NCBI GenBank assembly: GCA_035473395.1
Contig: DATIOF010000054.1
Coordinates: forward strand, 1-17,345
From: AC-32 sp035473395
GTDB taxonomy: Bacteria > Actinomycetota > Thermoleophilia > Gaiellales > Gaiellaceae
Reading direction: 5' to 3'
DNA: 17,345 nt
Position numbers and translations under genes: made by a program. The notes beneath the pieces were generated by a model, which was given only the letters and a program-made list of their open reading frames with translations, had not been told where the DNA came from and made no database searches. This document shows, piece after piece, positions 13,906-17,345 of the stretch (the first letter of the stretch is position 1; each line of letters starts with the position of its first letter).

Positions 13906-15019
13906 CGAGCGCCTCGACGATCCGGGCGGCGACGGCGTCCCATGTGAACCGCTCGAGGAAACGGCGTCGCCCTGCCTCACCGAAGGCTCGGGTCCGTTCC
14001 GGGTCGGCGAGATCGAGCAGCCGCTCCGCCAGTCGCTCGACGTCCCGTGCGGGAACGACGTAGCCGGTGGCGCCGTCGTCGACGATCTCGGGCATCGCGC
14101 AGCGGTCGCTCGCGACGCAGCCGAGGCCGTAGGCCATCGCCTCCAGGAAGACGATCCCGAACGGCTCGTACAGCGAGGGCATCGCGAACACCGTCGCGCC
14201 CGCGTAGACCTCGCCGAGGCGCCGCTCGCCGTCCGGCGTCGCGCGTGAGATGCGGCCCAGGAACCGCACTCCCGCCTCTGCCGCCGGCGCGTGCTCGGGC
14301 CCGACGACCCACAGCTCGGCGTCTGGCCGCTCGGCTCGCACCAGGCGGAACGCCTCGAGCAGCTGCGGCCCGCCCTTGCGTTCCCACTGCTTGCCGACGA
14401 AGAGGATCCGCGGCGACTCGTAGTCGCGTTCGGGAAGCTCGGGTACCTCGTGCAGGTTCGCACCCGCGCCGACCGTGACGACCTTCTCCGGGCTCTGGCC
14501 GAAGTCGGCGAGGAACGAGCGGCGCAGCCACTCGCTCATCGGCAGCAGCACGTCCATCCGGTCGTAGAAGCGCCGGTCGGCCTCAAGCGCGTGGCGCACC
14601 GAGCGGCTGCGGGGATCGAGGAGCGGTTCCTCCCGGGCAAGCGAGAGCGCCAGGTTGCCGTCGTGGTAGGAGCCACGCACGCGGCCGGGCAGCTCCGTCC
14701 AGGCACCGACGTGGAGAACGACGTCCGCCTCGGTTGCGAGCCGCCGACGCGCGACGCGGCTCCGCGCCGAGCGGAGTAGCGGACTGGCGAGCGAGCTGCG
14801 CGAGTGGAAGCGCTGGCGCCAGCGCGCGCGGTTGGGAGAGAAGGAGGCGAGCTGCTCGACCCGGTCGAGCGCCCGCGAGCTCGCGTCGATGGCGCCGGCG
14901 AGCACGCCGGCCCGCTCGAGCGCCCGGACGAGAAAGGCCGCCGACCCGGACCACGTGGCCGGGTCGAGCGGATCGCCAGGCGTCGCGACGACGACGCGCG
15001 GCCGGTCAGCGATGGTCAA
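13886..15019 (-). CDS. Family 4 glycosyltransferase (first of three, leftmost)
   Basis: A 377-residue GT-B fold retaining glycosyltransferase. The C-terminal donor domain has ILFVGKQWERKGGPQLLEAF and the EX7E motif EPFGIVFLE (Glu285, Glu293), followed by EIVDDGATGYVVP. The N-terminal domain starts VVVATPGDPLDPATWSG, where GT4 enzymes bind the acceptor. There is no membrane helix or signal peptide. The best start is TTG 15019: the next in-frame GTG is about 38 residues later and would delete the first beta strand. The start lies inside the upstream GT4 gene (14-bp overlap), which suggests coupling. Its C-terminal half looks closest to that neighbour (shared VGAGAN motif), suggesting a duplication. 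The tail overlaps the flippase by 20 bp. Confidence 0.9.
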   Translation of the reverse strand: MTIADRPRVVVATPGDPLDPATWSGSAAFLVRALERAGVLAGAIDASSRALDRVEQLASFSPNRARWRQRFHSRSSLASPLLRSARSRVARRRLATEADVVLHVGAWTELPGRVRGSYHDGNLALSLAREEPLLDPRSRSVRHALEADRRFYDRMDVLLPMSEWLRRSFLADFGQSPEKVVTVGAGANLHEVPELPERDYESPRILFVGKQWERKGGPQLLEAFRLVRAERPDAELWVVGPEHAPAAEAGVRFLGRISRATPDGERRLGEVYAGATVFAMPSLYEPFGIVFLEAMAYGLGCVASDRCAMPEIVDDGATGYVVPARDVERLAERLLDLADPERTRAFGEAGRRRFLERFTWDAVAARIVEALVNRSAR

Positions 15020-16130
15020 CCGCGGCCTCGAGATATGGGGCCATCCGCTCGGCGACCGCGCGCCAGGTCAGCTGTTCGACAACCTTCTTTTGTCCCGCCC
15101 GGCCCATTTTCTCCGCGCGAACCGGATCGGTGAGCAGGCTGATCAGCGCTTCGGCGAGCGCGGCTGGCTCTCGCGGCGGGACGAGCAGGCCGGTGACACC
15201 TTGGTCGACGAGCTCCGGCAACGCGCCGACGTTCGTGGTGACGCACGGCAGCCCGCTTCCCATCGCCTCGACGACCACGTGGCCGTACGCCTCGAACTGC
15301 GTCGGCAGCACGAACACCGACGCGTCCACGTAGAGCTGGTCGAGTTGCCGGCGATCGGCGACGTAGCCGAACCATTCCACCGAGTGGAAGCGTTCACGCA
15401 CGCCTCGCGGCGGATCGACGCCGACGATCCAGAGCAGCGCGTCGGGCAGTCGCTCGCGAACGACCGTCCAGGCCTCGAGCAAGGTCGGCACGCCTTTCAG
15501 CTCGTACTTGTTGCCGACGAAGAGCGCGATCCGGCGTCCGTACGACTTCCCCTCGCTTGGTGAGGCGAGCGAGTTCGCCCCGGCACCGACCGGGATCACG
15601 ACCGAAGGGTCGCAGTTGTAGTCGTCGACGATCGCCTCGCAGACCCAGCGGCTCATCCCGAAGACTGCGCGCGCCTGGCGAAACGTCCGCTTCTCGAGCT
15701 CGCGCCAGCGCTGGTCGGCGTGGATCCCGAGCGGCGCCCAAGCGCGGTAGAAGCGGCGCGTCTGCGTGTACGTGTTGTCGGTGTAGATGACGTACGGCCG
15801 GGCCTGCGTCCCGGGTGCAAAAAGGGTCTGCAGCTGGACGATGAGGTCGTACTCGCCGTCGCGGCGGACAAGCTGCTCCTCGGCCGCGTCGGTCCGGAGC
15901 CTGAACGCGAGCGGCGAGAGCCAGGCGCGGCCGCGCCAGGCGTCCCGGTTCGGGTAGAAGGCGCGCGCTTTCGCCGCCCAGTCGCCCGGCCCGTGGATCG
16001 TCGGGCGCACGAAGCCGGCGAGCGGGAAGAGGCGCTCGAGCTCGACGAAGAGCCCGGACGTTCGCGTGGGCTCCTCCCGGTAGGCGTTCAGCGGCTCGAG
16101 GGACGCGCCCAGCAGCCGGGGCCGGCTCAC
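15006..16130 (-). CDS. Family 4 glycosyltransferase (middle of three)
   Basis: A 374-residue GT-B glycosyltransferase. The donor domain shows ALFVGNKYELKGVPTLLEAW and EX7E as EAYGHVVVE (Glu280, Glu288), followed by ELVDQGVTGLLVPP. VIPVGAGAN precedes the donor domain, as in the left-hand neighbour. The N-terminus is unusual: instead of a Gly-Gly acceptor loop it begins LLGASLEPLNAYREEPTRTSG and contains YTDNTYTQTRRFY, so its acceptor site may differ. GTG 16130 overlaps the preceding gene as GTGA (4 bp), which favours this start. Its end overlaps the next gene by 14 bp. No substrate can be assigned; its order in the run suggests it adds one of several consecutive sugars. Confidence 0.9.
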   Translation of the reverse strand: MSRPRLLGASLEPLNAYREEPTRTSGLFVELERLFPLAGFVRPTIHGPGDWAAKARAFYPNRDAWRGRAWLSPLAFRLRTDAAEEQLVRRDGEYDLIVQLQTLFAPGTQARPYVIYTDNTYTQTRRFYRAWAPLGIHADQRWRELEKRTFRQARAVFGMSRWVCEAIVDDYNCDPSVVIPVGAGANSLASPSEGKSYGRRIALFVGNKYELKGVPTLLEAWTVVRERLPDALLWIVGVDPPRGVRERFHSVEWFGYVADRRQLDQLYVDASVFVLPTQFEAYGHVVVEAMGSGLPCVTTNVGALPELVDQGVTGLLVPPREPAALAEALISLLTDPVRAEKMGRAGQKKVVEQLTWRAVAERMAPYLEAAVDHR

Positions 16131-17257
16131 CGCCGCCTCCGGGGGCTCGCGAGCCAGAGCTCCTCGTAGAGGCTTTCGATCCGGCGCACCATCGCGTCGA
16201 GCGAGTACTCCCGGCGCTGCCGGACGCGCGCCGCGTCGCCGAGTCGCTTCGCCTCGGCCGGGTCGCGCAGGAGCCGGCCGATCGCCTCGGCAAGGGCCTC
16301 GGGATCGCGCGGCTCCACCAGCAGTGCATCCCGACCGTCCTCGACGAGCTCCGGCACTCCGCCGACGCGCGTCGAGACGATCGGCTTGCCCGCCGCCATG
16401 TACTCCATCACCGACAGTGGGCTGCCTTCGAAGTCGGAGCTGAGCACGGCGACGTCGAGTGCGTCCAGCAGCGCCGGCACGTCGCGTCGGATGCCGAGCA
16501 GCAGGACGGTTCCCTTGAGCCCGAGCCGCTCGACCTCGGCCTCGAGGTGCTCCCGCTCCGGGCCGTCGCCGGCGACGAGCACCTTGAACGCCGGCAGCTC
16601 GGCGCGAAGACGCGCCGCCGCCTCGAACAGCACCTCGAGCGCCTTCTGAGCGCGCAGCTCGCAGACGACGCCGATCACGGGAGCGTCGGCGTCGATCCCG
16701 AGCTCCTGCCGGACGGCCGCGCCGTCGCCGGGGACGGGGTCGGGAATGCCGTTCGGGACCAGCCGTATCTTCTGCGCATCGACGCCTTCCACCTCGATCA
16801 TCTTGCGGCGATCCTCAGCCGCGACCGCGACGAAGGCGTCCGCGTAGCGGCCCACGAGTTCCCGGTCGAGGAAGCGCCGCACCGGCCGGCCCTGAAACGA
16901 CCAGGTGTGCTCGTGCGCGACGACCACCGGGACGCCCGTCAGCCTCCCGAGCACCGTGCCCCAGACGTTCGAGCCGAACATGTGCGTGTGAACGACGTCG
17001 ACGCCGTCTCGCAGCCGGCGCACCAGCGGGCGCCAGGCCCGCAGATCGAGCTTCGAGCCGCGGCCCAGGTTCAGCACCTCGACCCCGGCGGCGGCGAGTT
17101 CGGCGTCGAGCAGCGGCTCGTCGGTGCGCCGGGAAGCACAGAGGACGCTCTCGAATCGCTCGCGGTCGAGCCTCGACGCGACCTGGACGGCGAGGCGCTC
17201 CGCGCCGCCCGTGACGGTCGGCCGGTCGACGAGCGTGACGACGCGCAGCTTCCTCAC
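16127..17257 (-). CDS. Family 4 glycosyltransferase (first transcribed of three)
   Basis: A 376-residue GT-B glycosyltransferase with the classic GT4 layout. VTGGAERLAVQVA near residue 15 is the Gly-rich acceptor/phosphate loop, and VVHTHMFGSNVWG and VAHEHTW continue the N-terminal domain. The donor domain has VLVAGDGPERE and EX7E as EGSPLSVME (Glu277, Glu285), then ELVEDGRDALLVEP. It resembles WsaF/PelF-like and capsule GT4 enzymes in general form; the sugar is unknown. GTG 17257 heads the leftward three-gene run and stands only 17 bp from the divergent deacetylase start, so its promoter must overlap that gene. No ribosome site is clear. Its stop overlaps the next GTG as GTGA. Confidence 0.92.
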   Translation of the reverse strand: MRKLRVVTLVDRPTVTGGAERLAVQVASRLDRERFESVLCASRRTDEPLLDAELAAAGVEVLNLGRGSKLDLRAWRPLVRRLRDGVDVVHTHMFGSNVWGTVLGRLTGVPVVVAHEHTWSFQGRPVRRFLDRELVGRYADAFVAVAAEDRRKMIEVEGVDAQKIRLVPNGIPDPVPGDGAAVRQELGIDADAPVIGVVCELRAQKALEVLFEAAARLRAELPAFKVLVAGDGPEREHLEAEVERLGLKGTVLLLGIRRDVPALLDALDVAVLSSDFEGSPLSVMEYMAAGKPIVSTRVGGVPELVEDGRDALLVEPRDPEALAEAIGRLLRDPAEAKRLGDAARVRQRREYSLDAMVRRIESLYEELWLASPRRRR

Positions 17258-17262
17258 GCCGC

Positions 17263-17268
17263 TAGTTT
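17263..17268 (+). promoter_or_regulatory. Candidate leaderless-type -10 box for the right-edge deacetylase
   Basis: TAGTTT matches TANNNT and ends exactly 6 bases before ATG 17275, the spacing that would place transcription start at the A of ATG. No ribosome site is present in the 17-bp gap, which agrees with a leaderless mRNA. The -35 region would fall inside the GT4 gene and shows no strong consensus. Confidence 0.35.
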
Positions 17269-17274
17269 CGCCGC

Positions 17275-17345
17275 ATGAGCGACGTCGTCGTCCTCTGCTA
17301 CCACGCCGTCAGCCCGGACTGGCCCGCCCAGATGTCGGTCACGCC
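17275..17345 (+). CDS. Polysaccharide deacetylase family protein, N-terminal fragment (runs off window)
   Basis: Only 23 codons are visible, reading MSDVVVLCYHAVSPDWPA and onward to the window edge. VVLCYHAVSPDWPA followed by SVTP is the typical opening of CE4 polysaccharide deacetylases that lack a signal peptide, with YHAV contributing to the fold near the active site. The frame is open to the last base. The gene starts 17 bp from the divergent GT4 gene. With the deacetylase at 780-1877 this would give a glycan deacetylase at both ends of the visible locus. The call rests on a short segment and the catalytic motifs lie outside, so confidence is moderate. Confidence 0.65.
   Translation, partial: MSDVVVLCYHAVSPDWPAQMSVT

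Noticed and set aside
12895..14463. Long minus-strand open frame (522 codons) across the flippase and GT4 genes
   Set aside because: It is antisense to the flippase and in the wrong frame for the GT4 gene; composition is Arg/Ser-rich without domains.
1..17345. tRNA genes, CRISPR arrays, insertion sequences, attachment sites, riboswitches
   Set aside because: I found no cloverleaf-like segment, regularly spaced direct repeats, transposase motif or terminal repeats; nearly all bases are coding and no spacer exceeds 115 bp.

Overview
The window looks like part of a cell-surface or exopolysaccharide locus from a high-GC actinobacterium. The class Thermoleophilia is my best guess. The grounds are strongly GC-biased codons, frequent GTG starts, and a secreted beta-helix protein with an Ig-like module (a YAWQRCD signature with a following Asn-Cys) of a kind I associate with that class. 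This is inference from composition and protein style, not a database match.

Layout. At the left edge is the 3' end of lysS (lysyl-tRNA synthetase), whose stop overlaps by one base the start of a divergent polysaccharide deacetylase (780-1877, +). Convergent to that, on the minus strand, lie an O-antigen-ligase-type membrane protein (1874-3289), a fused Wzz-type co-polymerase/tyrosine autokinase (3297-4874) and a secreted beta-helix protein (4960-6411). A 115-bp divergent spacer with three inverted repeats separates this block from an aminopeptidase-like protein with a C-terminal winged helix (6527-7840, +). Next is a tightly packed minus-strand run: RmlC-like cupin (7823-8308), short-chain dehydrogenase (8305-8982), TylC3/NovU-type C-methyltransferase (8979-10205), NAD-dependent epimerase/dehydratase (10198-11265) and family-2 glycosyltransferase (11323-12324). 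A lone plus-strand flippase (12358-13905) follows, then three overlapping minus-strand family-4 glycosyltransferases (13886-17257). At the right edge, a second polysaccharide deacetylase starts on the plus strand (17275 onward).

How the genes could work together (inference). The cupin, dehydrogenase, methyltransferase and epimerase would tailor a nucleotide-linked, probably C-methyl-branched deoxysugar. The four glycosyltransferases would assemble it into a lipid-linked oligosaccharide and the flippase would move that across the membrane. The ligase/polymerase-type protein and the co-polymerase/kinase would polymerise it and set its length. The deacetylases and the secreted beta-helix protein could modify the product. 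A priming glycosyl-1-phosphate transferase and the RmlA/RmlB-type genes that make the NDP-4-keto-6-deoxysugar are not in the window, so the pathway is incomplete here.

Gene density is extreme: no gap exceeds 115 bp, most same-strand neighbours overlap, and all three convergent junctions overlap inside coding sequence. I see no RNA genes, CRISPR arrays, insertion sequences, tRNAs or convincing intrinsic terminators.
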